Positions 43,285 through 54,110 of a stretch of 64,000 nt of DNA are shown here, one piece after another. Where the stretch lies: assembly GCA_017311185.1 (NCBI GenBank), contig JAESUZ010003509.1, positions 153,036 to 217,035 on the forward strand. Reading direction: 5' to 3'. The notes beneath the pieces were generated by a model that ran no database searches, was not told where the DNA came from, and saw only the letters and a list, made by a program, of their open reading frames with translations. This stretch comes from Proteles cristata cristata (taxonomy: Eukaryota; Chordata; Mammalia; Carnivora; Hyaenidae). Position 1 is the stretch's first letter. Every line of letters starts with the position of its first letter. A program made the translations under genes and the position numbers.

Positions 43285-43475
43285 AAAATAATAGCTAATG
43301 TTTATTGATCATGTAATATATACCAGCTACTGTTTTAAATCCATTATGTGTAAATGCCATTAAGTTTCTCACAACAACCTGAGAAGGAAGTTCCATTATT
43401 AAAACCCATATTTTTTCAGATGAGATAACTGGGGGTACAGGAAGTTCTAATTATAACCTAAGTATGATTCGTTGT
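43285..43475 (-). mobile_element. MIR, reverse orientation
   Basis: gctaatgtttattgatcatgtaatatataccagctactg, catcacaac-type ctcacaacaacctgagaagg, ccattattaaaacccatattttttcagatgagataactg keep MIR complement order. Confidence 0.6.
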
Positions 43476-44425
43476 CAGTAAAATGCACTTACATTCACAT
43501 TTTCTAATTTGGGGATTCTAAATTAAAATCTCATTCAAAGGCTTGTCTCTAACCCACTTCATATGACATTTTCTTCTTTTAAAAGTAAATTCCCTGCAAG
43601 CATCTTTTTCTTGGTACCAAACGTTCTCCCCGACTACCTCCCATGAAGTTTTGTAAGTGTGCCTATTATCAATTTATCGCCTCTCAATTGCAATCTAATT
43701 CTTCAATGCCAGTTCTGCAAACAAACAAACAAACAAACAAACAAATAAACCCAAGCTGGGCCCTTTAAGTATTTTCCCCATTGTTAGCTTTGCCAACAGA
43801 GGGGGCTGGAAAGACCTCACCAGAAGAGCTAACTGCTCAGCAGGGTCCCACAGCAAGCATCTCTAGCACCTCCCAGAGTTTCAAGGGGCAAGTCAAGAGA
43901 GAAAAGAAATTTAAGTTGCCTGGTGCACACACCATCTCATATCTCTTTCTTTAGGAGCAATCAGATCTGCTTTTAATACTATGGAGAATATGGGGACGAA
44001 GGGGGCACTTGAAAACTGTTTTCCCTTCTGTTCTTTTGGGAAGGAAAAGAACTGTGTCCGGCAAAACTCTTGCCAATGAGAGGAATTACATTTGTTAAGA
44101 TCTTACATTTACAGCTCAGTGAACATCAACATTCACTACTTAGTTCTTTGGTTGCAAGAACACAAGTGGAAAGAGTATCCTGTTTATCCCAGGCATGATG
44201 TCCTGTAAGTTTTATTTGCAATGACTTGCAAGCATCTGAGAAAGCAGTCACTGAGGTTGAATGCTTTTGTTTCCCTTTCCTTTGTTTCTTCATCTGATGT
44301 TATCAAGAGACAGCTTTTATGAAATAAGAAAAACTAATGAGGTATTCAAAATATATAACGATTATTTATCAAGCTTGCAAAGCAAATCATTTCTGATCAT
44401 CAAGGAACTACAAAAGTTGGGCTCT
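43476..44425. other. Single-copy stretch with a (CAAA)n run
   Basis: No repeat apart from the tetranucleotide run. A ccaacagagggggc near 43792 is only a poor CTCF-like match. No coding signal. Confidence 0.42.
43717..43749. repeat. (CAAA)n microsatellite
   Basis: About eight caaa units ending caaataaac. Confidence 0.95.
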
Positions 44426-44555
44426 GTAATTCACACGGCACATTGAGAAATTATAGTTCAAAGAGATTATGAAATTTGCCCAATAACACAAAGATAGAAA
44501 GTGACATATCCAGGATTTCAACCCCAGATTTGATTGGTTCAAAACATACTTTCTT
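44426..44555 (-). mobile_element. MIR, reverse orientation
   Basis: gattatgaaatttgcccaataacacaaag, gaaagtgacatatccaggatttcaaccccag match the MIR complement (aacttgcccaaggtcacacag, ..gagccgggattcgaacccagg). Confidence 0.58.
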
Positions 44556-44749
44556 GCACTGGCACTAGGGTACTTCTGTCACAACTTGTTCTTGACAATA
44601 GCACTCAGGAAAACCAGACTGTAAACTCAGGTCTGCCTGATTCCATAGCAAATGCCTTCTTCACTATAGGGGGCAGGATCATGGGAGGTGGGGCTGGAGG
44701 CTGGGGAGGAAAGAGCCAAAACCAAGCATGTGCTTCAGATTATACCCTA

Positions 44750-45044
44750 CGCTAAGTCAAGAAATTTGGTGACAAGTGACAGAATTCCAAGACCAACTAG
44801 CTTAGCAAGCTGCAATAAAGAGGATTTATTGACTCATGCAACTGGCAAGTCCCAGAACAAATCTGCCTTCAGGCATAGCTATATATAAGGGCTCAAATAA
44901 TGACGGTAGTACTCCATCTTTCTGTCCACTTGGGTTCCTCTCTGGTTCCCTTTGTTAACTGGCTTCATTTTCTTACTATAGTCCAGCTTTCTCCACGTGG
45001 TGGGCAAAGCAGCCACCCCCAGCTCCAAACCTGCAGGTTTAGGG
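44750..45044. mobile_element. Possible old repeat, left part, interrupted by L1
   Basis: gaggatttattgactcatgcaactgg, tctgtccacttgggttcc and 45491-45560 beyond the L1 (gtatgaccaatatggaac..) look like one worn repeat into which the L1 inserted. Family unknown. Confidence 0.28.
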
Positions 45045-45490
45045 TACCCCCTTTTTCTTAACTTATTGTCAGATTGGCTTACATACAACACCCAGTGCTC
45101 ATCCCAACAACTGTCCTCTTCAATGCCCATCGACCATTCTCCATTCCCCCTCTCTCCCTCCATCAACTCTCAGTTTGTTCTCTGTATTTAAGAGTCTCTT
45201 GTGGTTGTTTCCCTCCTTCTCTGTTTGTAACTATTTTTTCCCCTTCCTTTCCCACACGGTCTTCTGTTTAGCTTCTCAAGTTCCACGTATGAATGAAAAC
45301 ATGATATCTGTCCTTCTCTGACTGACTTATTTCACTCAGCTTAATACATTCCAGTTCCATCATGTTGCTGCGAATGGCATGATTTCATTCTTTCTCATTG
45401 CCAAGTAGTATTCCATTGTATATATAAAGCACACCTTTTTATCCATTCATCAGTTGATGGACATTTAGACTCTTTCCTTAATTTGGCTAC
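45045..45490 (-). mobile_element. Carnivore L1 3' end, reverse orientation
   Basis: ttcttaacttattgtcagattgg, acaacacccagtgctcatccc, ctcagtttgttctctg, ttccacgtatgaatgaaaacatg, gactgacttatttcactcagc and gtagtattccattgtatatataaag are the complement of the carnivore L1 3' end. Confidence 0.85.
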
Positions 45491-45560
45491 CGTTTGACAA
45501 CTTCTCACGTATGACCAATATGGAACAGTTCCAAGATGGTATCCAACTGGCTGAAAGTCA

Positions 45561-47205
45561 CTGGATTCTTCTAATCACCCGGAAGTGTGAGGCATCAACA
45601 AACCACATGATAGGGGAAGGAAAGGTGTATCCCAAACCATGATAAGAAATTGTCTCTATATCCCTAATGCCCACATGCATACAGGCCAACGTTACCACAA
45701 AATTCCAACATCCCCAAATTAAATATTACAAGTGACAAAACGTGGAACATTTTAATACATAAAATCAGCTAAATCACAATTATATTGCTCTGCTATAGAA
45801 GGGACATCACAAAATTTTCATCAAATAAGAAATCAGATAAAGTATAAACTGTTAAACATATCTCATGGAAAAGTCTATCATCTCTATATCATATTGAGCC
45901 TTGCCAGCCATGATAGCGTGGCTTGTCATGTGAGCTGGGATATTATCACGTACGGTAGTATTGAGGGACTGTGATGTTATGATATTTTTGTTCCATCTAC
46001 AAAGAGCTTTGCTACTCTATCCCCAGAAGACAGTTGTGTTTAATGCTGAATATGCTTACCTCTCATCAATTAGCATCTAAAAGGATATCCTAAGCTCTGA
46101 TAGACATCTGTGTATGCCAACCCCACACTTCTGGAACCATGTTCCTATTCCATGGTGGCACATGCTCTCAAGATGATAAATTTAAAAAGGCTCAATGGCT
46201 CGAAGCTTACCCTAACATTCTTTTAGATGATGATAATCTGAAATGGTAGATAAAACTCTGAGAACTCTAGTAAAGAGGAAGTGTTTAGCTTTTCCTTAAA
46301 ACCATTGTGTCTTTGTTTGGATTTCCCTACGGGCAAACTATGAGACATAATCTGCACGAAGAGTTTGAAAGGTGATTACAGAAGGCAAGGAAGGAGGAAT
46401 GGCAAGACAGGGAAGGATAAAAAGTCAATAAATTACACATCACTGAGCTAGTTTCCAGACAAACCATGCGCAGATTGAGCTCCAAAGGGACCCTACCAGG
46501 AAAGGTGTGGAATGCCCCTCACACTATGTCTCCAGCTACAGGGAGCTAGCATGTGTCTACCATCTCTGCTCCCTACTGGTTGAAGGTTTACCCCCAAAAC
46601 TCTGTCACACTCCTGGGCACCTTCGCACAGGTCAAGGGCTGTTAGGGGACTCAGGGAGGAGCCATGAGACAGAGCAGAGGAGCAGTACCACCTCCGGGGG
46701 GCAGGAAACTGTTCCTCCAGAATGGCAGAAAAAAGACCCTTGGAAATCTTACACCTCCATAAAGGCAACAGGGACATCAGCCAAAAAAAAAAAGTCAAAT
46801 AAAAAATTTCAGAACTCTGGAAATTGACAAGTTTCTTGTTATAATCCAAGGAGCATTTATTCAACAAAACCAGCTAAATCTTGGTAAAAACAGGGAGTTT
46901 TGTGATGTTTCCACCTGCTCTGTTTCCATCCCTTCTTTTCCCAGGTCTCCAGGAATGTGCACAACGGCTGCCTTGAAATGTCCATCTCTGTGAAAGCAAG
47001 CAGCCCGGCGGACACCGGAGGGGATGGAGTCGGTTTGGAGTTCTTCAGAAAGTCCCTTCCCTATCACGCTGCACTATTTCATCTGTCTGGCAACTCCCTG
47101 GAAAAGCCCCATTCACAGGCCTCTTCATTATTCGATCTGATTCAGTGTCCATACAGTGAGAAAAGTCCAATCCCTCGGGTGTTTGTCAAAAACAATTGGT
47201 GGTCA
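45561..47205. other. Single-copy stretch, 1.6 kb
   Basis: No repeats recognised. Two complementary frames at 46493-46867 (minus, 124 codons) and 46507-46827 (plus, 106 codons) overlap almost completely, which is the pattern of stop-poor non-coding DNA. No protein family evident. Confidence 0.42.
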
Positions 47206-47209
47206 AGAG

Positions 47210-48850
47210 AATGAGAAGACAAACCACAGGCTGAGAGAAAATATTTGCCAGCTACACATCTGATAAAGACGATTACCCAAAATACACACAGAACTCTTAA
47301 AATTCAACGATGAAAAATGAGTAATCTGATTTTAAAATGAGAAAATACATAAGCAGACACCTTTTTAAAGAAGATACACAGGTGGAAAATGAGGAAATGA
47401 AAAGATGCTCAACATCATATATTATCAGTTGCAGCTTAAAATGATGAGATACCACCACACACTTTATTAGAATGGCAAAAATCCCAAAAAAACAAAACAC
47501 CAAATGCTGGTGAAGATGCAGAGCAACAGAAACTCTTAGTCACTGCTGATGGGAATGCAAAATGATGCAGATGCTTTGGAGAACAATTTCTTGTAAAACT
47601 AAACACACTCTTACCATATGATTCAGTAACCCTGACCCACAGTATCCACCGGAAGGAGCTCTACATTAACATCCACACAAAAACCTTCACACGTGTTTAT
47701 AGCAGCTGTATTAATAGCTGCCAAAACATGGAAGCAATCTGGATATTTGCCCAAAAAATACAAAAACACCAGTTCAAAGGGATACAAGCAGCCCTATGTT
47801 TATAGCAGCATTATTCACAATAGCCAAACTATGGAAGCAGCCCAGGAATCCATGGACAGATGGATGGATAAGGAAGATGTGCAATATATATAATGGAATA
47901 TCACTTGGCCATCAAAAAGAATAAAATCCTGCTATTTGCAACAACATGGATAGAGTTAGAGAAAATTAAGCAAGGTAAAATAAATCAGTCAGAGAAAGAC
48001 ACATACCATATGATTCCACTTTTGAAGTTTAAGAAACAAAACAAATGAGTAAAGAAGCAAACAAACAAAAAAACCTAGAGAAACAAACCAAAAAAGAGAC
48101 TCTTAACTCTAGAGAACATATTGATGGTTACCAGAGGGGAGGTGGGTGGGGGTTGGGGGGAATAGATGAAGAGGATTAAGGAGTACACATCTCATAATAA
48201 AAGTAGAATAAAATAAAATGACTGAAAATTACATCGAATATAAGTAAGTAAATAAATAAATACATAAATAAATAGAATTTAGAAGTGATCGAAACGCCCT
48301 TCAGTAGGCGACTGGATCAAGAGACCCTGGCCCAACCAGACAGTGGAGTATTGTTCAGCTCTGAAAATAAATGAGCTCCCAGGCCATGGAAAGACATGGA
48401 GAAATCTTAAACACGCATCACTGAGAGAGGCCAATCTGTAAAGTCGACATGCAGTACGATATGACATTTTGGAAAAGACAGAACTTTGGAGACTCTAAAA
48501 GGGTTAGTGGTTGCCAGGGCAGAAGGGGGAGGCAGGGGTGAGCAGGCAGAGCCCGCAGGATTTTTAGGGCAGTCAAACTATTGTGCATGACGCTAGGATG
48601 GTGAATACACATCATTACACATTTATCAAAATCCATGGACTATGCAGCACCCAAGGGTGAACCATGCACTTTGTGTGATAATGATGCATCCGTGTCAACG
48701 TGTGGATGGTTAACAAGTGGATGCTGATCATGGGGTGGGGGGCAGTTGTGTGTTTGTGGGGACAGGGGATATATGGGCACTCTGTATTTTGTGCTCAATT
48801 TTACTGTGAACCTAACACTTCTCAAAAAAAATTAAGTCTATTAAAAAATG
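47210..48850 (+). mobile_element. Old L1M 3' end (ORF2 tail plus 3' UTR) split by a younger L1
   Basis: 47210-47736 holds gaaaatatttgccagctacacatctg, gaaaagatgctcaacatcat, gagataccaccacacac, ggtgaagatgcagagcaac and the ORF2 tail to ccaaaacatggaagc. The same element resumes at 48273 with ccttcagtaggcgactgg, gagtattgttcagctctg and 3' UTR text, ending cttctcaaaaaaaattaag. It is substituted throughout. Confidence 0.8.
47737..48272 (+). mobile_element. Younger carnivore L1 3' end nested in the older L1M
   Basis: ggatatttgcccaaaaaatac, gcagcattattcacaatagcc, gaataaaatcctgctatttgcaac, ataaatcagtcagagaaag, agagactcttaactctagag and a (taaa)-rich tail. Its own ORF2 tail repeats the catggaagca-type text already read in the host L1. 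Confidence 0.78.
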
Positions 48851-48917
48851 GGTGGCAACTGTTTAATGCTGTGATGTAGCTGCCGGAGGTGATGATACTA
48901 TTTAAGGTAAGAAAACT

Positions 48918-49130
48918 GGGGCGCCTGGGTGGCTCAGTCGGTTAAATGTCCCACTTCAGCTCAGGTCATGATCTCACAGTTTGTGGGTTCGAGCCCCGCG
49001 TCGGGCTCTGTGCTGACAGCTCGGAGCCTGGAGCCTGTTTCAGAGCCTGTGTCTCCCTCTCTCTCTGCCTCTCCCATGATCATGCTCTGTCTCTCTCTGT
49101 CTCTGTATGAAAAATAAAGATTAAAAAAAA
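48918..49130 (+). mobile_element. Felid CAN-SINE
   Basis: ggggcgcctgggtggctcagtcgg head, intact gggttcgagccccgcg B-box, poly-A tail. Duplication aaggtaagaaaac (48904-48916) / aaggcaagaaagc (49131-49143), two mismatches. Confidence 0.97.
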
Positions 49131-49143
49131 AAGGCAAGAAAGC

Positions 49144-49655
49144 ATGGAAAGATTGGGGAGTGAGATTTTCACAGGGTACTTTGAAAGGCTCCAATATATT
49201 TCTGGGATCTACAGGCCAGAAACTTGTGCAAGGATATGCATGGTCCCAGGAAATACCCCAGAGGACTCTAATCTGTCATTGCTGTCTCCCTGGGGGCTCT
49301 GTGCAAGCAGGAAACAATGGTTCAGGAAGCCATATAAACTGCTCAAGTACTGATTCTGGGTCCAAACAAACAATCACAGCTCTTGGGCAAAGCATGAGAA
49401 AATTCCTACTTCAAACACTTAAGAAAACTTCTGTCTAATCATTAGCTGATCACTGAGCTAACTGGACAAAGACTTCAGTGGCTACAGATGAGAGAGAATT
49501 CAGACTTTTGACAAGTAGTCTAGACATGTCACTAAATAAAGAATATCAAGAACAGAAACAATGAGTCACAAGAGCAAACCTTTTCCACGGGGGGGTGTCA
49601 CATTTCCAGAATAGCCACATCATAGATAGTATTTACAATGCAGTTTGGGTAGGTG
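49144..49655. other. No feature seen
   Basis: Unique-looking; frames 49144-49353 and 49160-49438 overlap without motif. Confidence 0.4.
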
Positions 49656-49660
49656 GGGGG

Positions 49661-49890
49661 GGGGGTGCCTGGGTGGTTCCGTTTGTTAAGTGTCTGACTC
49701 TCAATTTTGGCTCAGGTCATGGTCTCATGCTCCATGAGTCAGAACCCTGCATCGGGCTCTGTGCTGATGGCTCATTGCCTGGAGTCCACTGCAGATTCTG
49801 TCTCCCTCTCTCTCTGCCCATCCCCCTCTCACATTCTGTCTTTCTCTCTCTCTCAAGAATAAATAAATGTTAAAAAATATATTTTTTTTA
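49661..49890 (+). mobile_element. Felid CAN-SINE, diverged
   Basis: Run of about 11 g then gtgcctgggtggttccg head, ttttggctcaggtcatgg, gggctctgtgctgatggctc body, caagaataaataaatg tail. B-box decayed (gagtcagaaccc). Confidence 0.93.
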
Positions 49891-50245
49891 AATGCACAGT
49901 TTCCAACACCAGCAAAATTATGCCAAGAAACAGGAAAGGATGTCACCAATCCAGAAAACACAGCAGCCACCGGAAACTGTCCCTGACGAAGCATGGACAC
50001 CAGATTTCGCAGATAAAGACTTCACAGCACTACTTAAATCGGTCACTATAAATACGTTTGAAGCATTAAGTGAAAGCATGAGAACGATGGGTCATCAACT
50101 AGAGAATATTAGTAAAGACATAGAATTTGTTTTATAATTATAATGCTGGAATTGAACACGGCAATCCCTAGAATGAGGGTTCACTCGAGCAGCTCGGTGG
50201 TAGATTTGAGTTGCTAGAGAAAATCAGCACACTTGAGGGTAGAGC
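49891..50245 (+). mobile_element. Old L1 ORF1 (N-terminal/coiled-coil) fragment
   Basis: An open frame of 81 codons (49892-50137) reads like the start of L1 ORF1: a polar N-terminus followed by a helix-forming stretch (ALLKS.., EALSESMRTMGHQLENISKDIE). Nucleotides after the stop continue the L1 ORF1 order (ggtagatttgagttgctagag, gaaaatcagcacacttgag). The frame is therefore L1 residue, not a host gene. It lies next to a SINE and has no 5' UTR or ORF2 attached. Confidence 0.58.
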
Positions 50246-50672
50246 CTGGGGTTTTGCTGGGAAAGAAAGATGTTTGATCAGGTAGTAGGTGATAAAGGTG
50301 ATAATGTGACATGATGCTCATGGGGAATGGAGAAGGCAAACAAATGCTTTGAAGTAACAGGAATTGGAAGGTTGCAGGAGACAGTCAAAGGGCAACGGCA
50401 CTGTTGATTTTAGCTTTGCAAGTCGGTACTCAGAAACTTAGCCTGTTGTGGTCCAGAAGAGGCACCAGGGGAGGCTTTGATACGATGTCACGATTCAACC
50501 TACACACTCTTCCTTCCAGAACTTATCACAGGAGCCCAGGCCATTCCCACCCAGGCGCTGTTGGAGGATTACTTAATAGGATGGCACACGAAGCATCTTG
50601 GCATCTATGTCACTGCCCAGAAAGGGCCATTTTTTGGCGTGGACTCTTAACAGGATGTGACTCTTGATAATG
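50246..50672. other. No feature seen
   Basis: Unique-looking; frame 50404-50667 has no known motif. Could hide a worn repeat. Confidence 0.35.
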
Positions 50673-50680
50673 GGGTTTTA

Positions 50681-51164
50681 GTTATTTATTTATTTATTTT
50701 TAGTATAATTTACTGTCAAGTTGGCTAACATACAGTGTACATAGTGCGCTCTTGGCCTCGGGAGTAGATTCCATGACATCGCATATATACATCACCCAGT
50801 GCTCATCCCAACAAGTGCCCTCCTCAGTGTCCTTCTCCCATTTTCCCTGACCCTCACTTGCCCCCCCACATCAATCCTCAGTTTGTTCTCTGTTTTTAGG
50901 AGTCTCTTATGGCTTGCTTCCCTCTCTGTTTGAAACTATTTTCCCCTTCCCTTCCCCCATGGTCTTCTGTTAAGTTTCTTAAGTTCCACATATGAGTGAA
51001 AACATGATATCTGTCTTTCTCCGACTGACTTACTTCACTCAGCATAATACCCTCCAGTTCCATCCACGTTGCTGCAAATGGTCAGATTTCATTCTTTCTC
51101 GTTGCCAAGTAGTATTCCAGTAGGTATGTAAACCACGTCTTCTTTATCCATTCATTAGCCAACT
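50681..51164 (-). mobile_element. Carnivore L1 3' end, reverse orientation
   Basis: tttactgtcaagttggctaac, cacccagtgctcatcccaac, ctcagtttgttctctg, gttccacatatgagtg and gtagtattccagtagg are the L1 3' end in complement. Probable 8-bp duplication gggtttta at 50673-50680 and 51165-51172. Confidence 0.9.
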
Positions 51165-51188
51165 GGGTTTTAAAATGCCTTCTGCCAG

Positions 51189-51396
51189 GGGCACCTGGGT
51201 GGCTCAGTCAGTTAAGCATCTGACTTCAGCTCAGGTCACAATCACATGGTTCATGAGTTCAAGCCCTGCCTCGGGCTCTCTGCTGTTAGCACAAAGCCTG
51301 CTTTGGAGCCTCTGTCTCCCTCTCTTTCTGCCCCTCCCCTGCTCATGTTCTTTCTCTCTCTCTCTCTCTCTAAAAAATAAACATTTAAAACATATA
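51189..51396 (+). mobile_element. Felid CAN-SINE
   Basis: ggggcacctgggtggctcag head, ttcaagccctgcctcggg B-box region, ctgttagcacaaagcctgc body, taaaaaataaacattt tail. Flanks aaaatgccttctgcca and aaaatgtctccttcca suggest a decayed duplication. Confidence 0.95.
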
Positions 51397-51444
51397 AAAT
51401 GTCTCCTTCCAAGAGAGGATAGAGCAGTTAAGAATGCAGGTTCA

Positions 51445-51652
51445 GGGGTGCCTGGGTGGTTTGTGGGGTGAGCATCTGACTTTTGATTTTGGCTCAGGTC
51501 ATGGTCCCAGGGTCATGGTACTGAGCCTCGAGTCACACTCTGTGCTCAGCATGTAGCCTGCTTAAGACTCTCTCTCCCTCCCTCTGTCTTTGCTCACTCA
51601 TCTCCTCTCTCTCTCTCTCTCCTTCTCCCTCTCAAAAAAAAAAAAAAAAAAA
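51445..51652 (+). mobile_element. CAN-SINE, diverged, with long poly-A
   Basis: ggggtgcctgggtgg head, gattttggctcaggtcatgg, ctcagcatgtagcctgc body, CT-rich region and a 19-A tail (51634-51652). Head and B-box altered. Confidence 0.92.
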
Positions 51653-51864
51653 GATTTTGCAGATTGTACCTGAGGGAAGCTGAGGCTTCCAGAACAATTC
51701 ATTAGTAAAGATTCAGAATGTAAAGTCTATAAGGTGATAAATGTCCTCACAGAAGACTGAGACCTAAAAATGGATGTCATGAAAGAAGACACAGTCACCC
51801 CCACCCCCACTGTGGGAAGAGCACAGTGTGAGAGCTGTGAGAATAGTCCAGTCCCTACAAAGAC
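51653..51864. other. No feature seen
   Basis: Short unique-looking spacer between SINE and L1. Confidence 0.35.
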
Positions 51865-52372
51865 TTATCCATGAATGCTCAGGGCAGCTTTATTTGTAAT
51901 GGCCAGAAAAAATGAAACCAACCCAAATATCTATCAACGGGTAAATGGCTAAACAAATTCTGGAATATCCATATAATGGAATAGTACTCAGAAATAAAAA
52001 AAGAATAATCTATTGATACCCACTAAAACATTAATGAACCTCCAAATAACAATGCTGAGATAAAGAAGCCAGGTAGGAAAAAATGCATGCATACTGTAAG
52101 ATTTACAGAAAAATATTAGAATATGCAAGCTCATCTATAGTGACATAAGGCAGATCAGTGATTGCTTATGAGTGGGGAATTTGTGAGTGAAAACTTACAA
52201 AGAGCATGAAGCTACAAAAACTTACAAAGAGCATGGTGGGGGTGTGATGGATTTGTTTATTATGTTGATTGTGGTGATAGGTTCATGGGTGTATGCTTAT
52301 AACAAAACTTATAAGCTGCTAATATCGTACAGCTTATGATATATCAATTGTACCTCAACAAAGCTGGGAGAG
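51865..52372 (+). mobile_element. Old L1M 3' end
   Basis: agggcagctttatttgtaatggccag, ggaatatccatataatgg..agtactcag, tgatggatttgtttatt and ttatgatatatcaattgtacctcaacaaagctgg are L1M ORF2 end and 3' UTR in order. Contains a 19-bp direct repeat (aaaacttacaaagagcatg at 52190-52208 and 52217-52235). Confidence 0.75.
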
Positions 52373-52437
52373 AGAGAAAAGAGATGGAGGTGATAGATTG
52401 ATCAATCAATTGGTAAATAAGTATAAGGGGAGGGAAG

Positions 52438-52534
52438 AGAAGGAAGGAAGGAAGGAAGGAAGGAAGGAAGGAAGGAAGGAAGGGAGGGAGGGAGGGAGGG
52501 AGGGAGGGAGGGAGGGAGGGAGGGAGGGAGGGAA
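52438..52534. repeat. Compound (GGAA)n-(GGGA)n purine tract
   Basis: About 11 ggaa units (52438-52482) pass directly into about 13 ggga units (52483-52534). Confidence 0.97.
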
Positions 52535-53695
52535 GAGAAAGACAGAGAGGGAAAATGCACCGCCTTTTTCCTGACACTCTTTCCCAGTAGCTACGGGTTC
52601 TTAATGAGGATCAGGTCCCAGCCTGCATTTGTAGCCTATTTTCTAATATCTGTGAAACAAACTATAGACACGTTTCGTTGCAGAGTGTTGGCATGGACAG
52701 TGCCTCAATGGTTCCTACTCTTCATAAAATCAGAGTTAAAACACTGTCCTATGCGGGGGTTGCGTTGGCGGATGCTGCCTGCTGTTTAAAGCCATGATCC
52801 TGATGCCGCACACAGATGAACCCAGGTGAGGCAGCCCCTGGGGAACCCGAATAACCACGTGAGTCTGTCTTCCCGCTTCCCTTCACAAGGTCAGTGGCGG
52901 AACTATTGAGAGCCATGTTCACTCTGTCCACCTCCTGAAAGCCAGGTCCTTGGATGACTTCTTAGCTCCTCGATCTCCTTGGGATCTGCAGCCACGGCCA
53001 TGCCTCCCCTCCCCTCCCCTCCCCTGCTGCTTCAGCTCCGATCTGCTGTCTCAGAAGACTAGGATGGGAAATACACATCAGCCTGACTCTGGACTCTGCA
53101 CCTCTGCCCTCACAGGCATCCACTGCTCCCCTTGCTTTCCCTTGAAAAATAGAACTTTCCATTCCATAGTTCTGTAGAGGCCAGAAATGAGAAGACCCTG
53201 GCCCAAGCTGCCGCCTGGCAGGCCTGAGTCAGACGTGAACCTTCATTTCCTGAGCGCACCCCCAAGCAGCGCCTCTGTTCTCTGCGCCTGGGCTGAGCCG
53301 GGCCCTCGAGCAAGCTCTGGAAGGGAAGGAAGGAAGGGCAGGGAGCCTACCGGCCCTGGAAGGATGTGTGAAGTCGCTTCTGGAAAGATGCGTTGTTAAA
53401 ATGGGGGACCCTAGAAGTGCTTTGACGGTCCGGAGCAAGTCAAGAATTTATTCTGGGTCCAGTTACAAGCAGCCACTTCCTGAAACCCTGCAAGAATGAC
53501 AGTAAGGGAACGTGTAAAACGTAATCCATGAAGACACGACGTGAGCGGTGGCAGCAGGTGGCAGGGGGTGACTAACTCTTGGACCACAGAAAGCAGACAT
53601 ACAGGGTGCCTGGCCTGCTGGAGCAGCTGAGCTTAGGGTGAGCCTGGGTGAGGGGTGCAGCCAGGGTGAGCTGCTGTTAGTCACCAGTCCCCATA
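52535..53695. other. Single-copy stretch, GC-rich, with CTCF-like motif
   Basis: The most GC-rich single-copy part (about 52940-53400) with (CCCCT)-like repeats at 53005-53026. Several 60-75 codon frames on both strands have no motif. CpG density is raised near 53205-53370 but not to island level. Confidence 0.42.
53551..53564 (+). promoter_or_regulatory. CTCF-core-like motif
   Basis: gcagcaggtggcag agrees with the CTCF core CCASYAGRKGGCRS at 13 of 14 positions (first base g instead of c). It also contains a caggtg E-box. Occupancy is inference. Confidence 0.35.
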
Positions 53696-54110
53696 TCTAC
53701 CCTCCTCCTTGCTTGATAAGGAAGCCAGATCGGTTTGGGGCATCAGCACCCCCAACCCAAGGACCGATCATGACTGCTCCCAGCCAAGCATGACAGTTGT
53801 CATCACTACTTCCCTGGCGTCCCTTCTAGAGACGTGTGGTCATGTACCCTGTGCTGGCCTCTGATGCTGACACAGAAGCCTTCTGTGGCTGCTCCCGAGA
53901 ATTACTTTGCTTTCTTTAAAACAGGGGATATAATAGCTACACTATCTCTCCCCACTCTCTCTGCCTGGAATGTAGCTGTGATGACTGGAGTTGCAACAGC
54001 CATTTTGCAACCCTGAGGAAGAGTGAAAAGCTGGTAGCGATGCTGACCCTGACATCATCACATCACTAAGCCAAAACAGGAGCTGCTGACTTCACACCTC
54101 TTGGTGTGTG
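53696..54110 (+). mobile_element. Ancient LTR-like repeat, family not assigned
   Basis: tgcctggaatgtagctgtgatgactggagttgcaacagccattttgcaacc, ctgaggaag and ccaaaacaggagctgctgac follow a frequently seen mammalian repeat (..gctggaacgtggacgtgatggctgg..cagccatcttgg..). Name uncertain. Confidence 0.42.

Noticed and set aside
43785..43805. CTCF-like ccaacagagggggc
   Set aside because: Two mismatches at important core positions.
46493..46867. Opposed 124- and 106-codon frames
   Set aside because: Nearly complete overlap on both strands points to stop-poor non-coding sequence.
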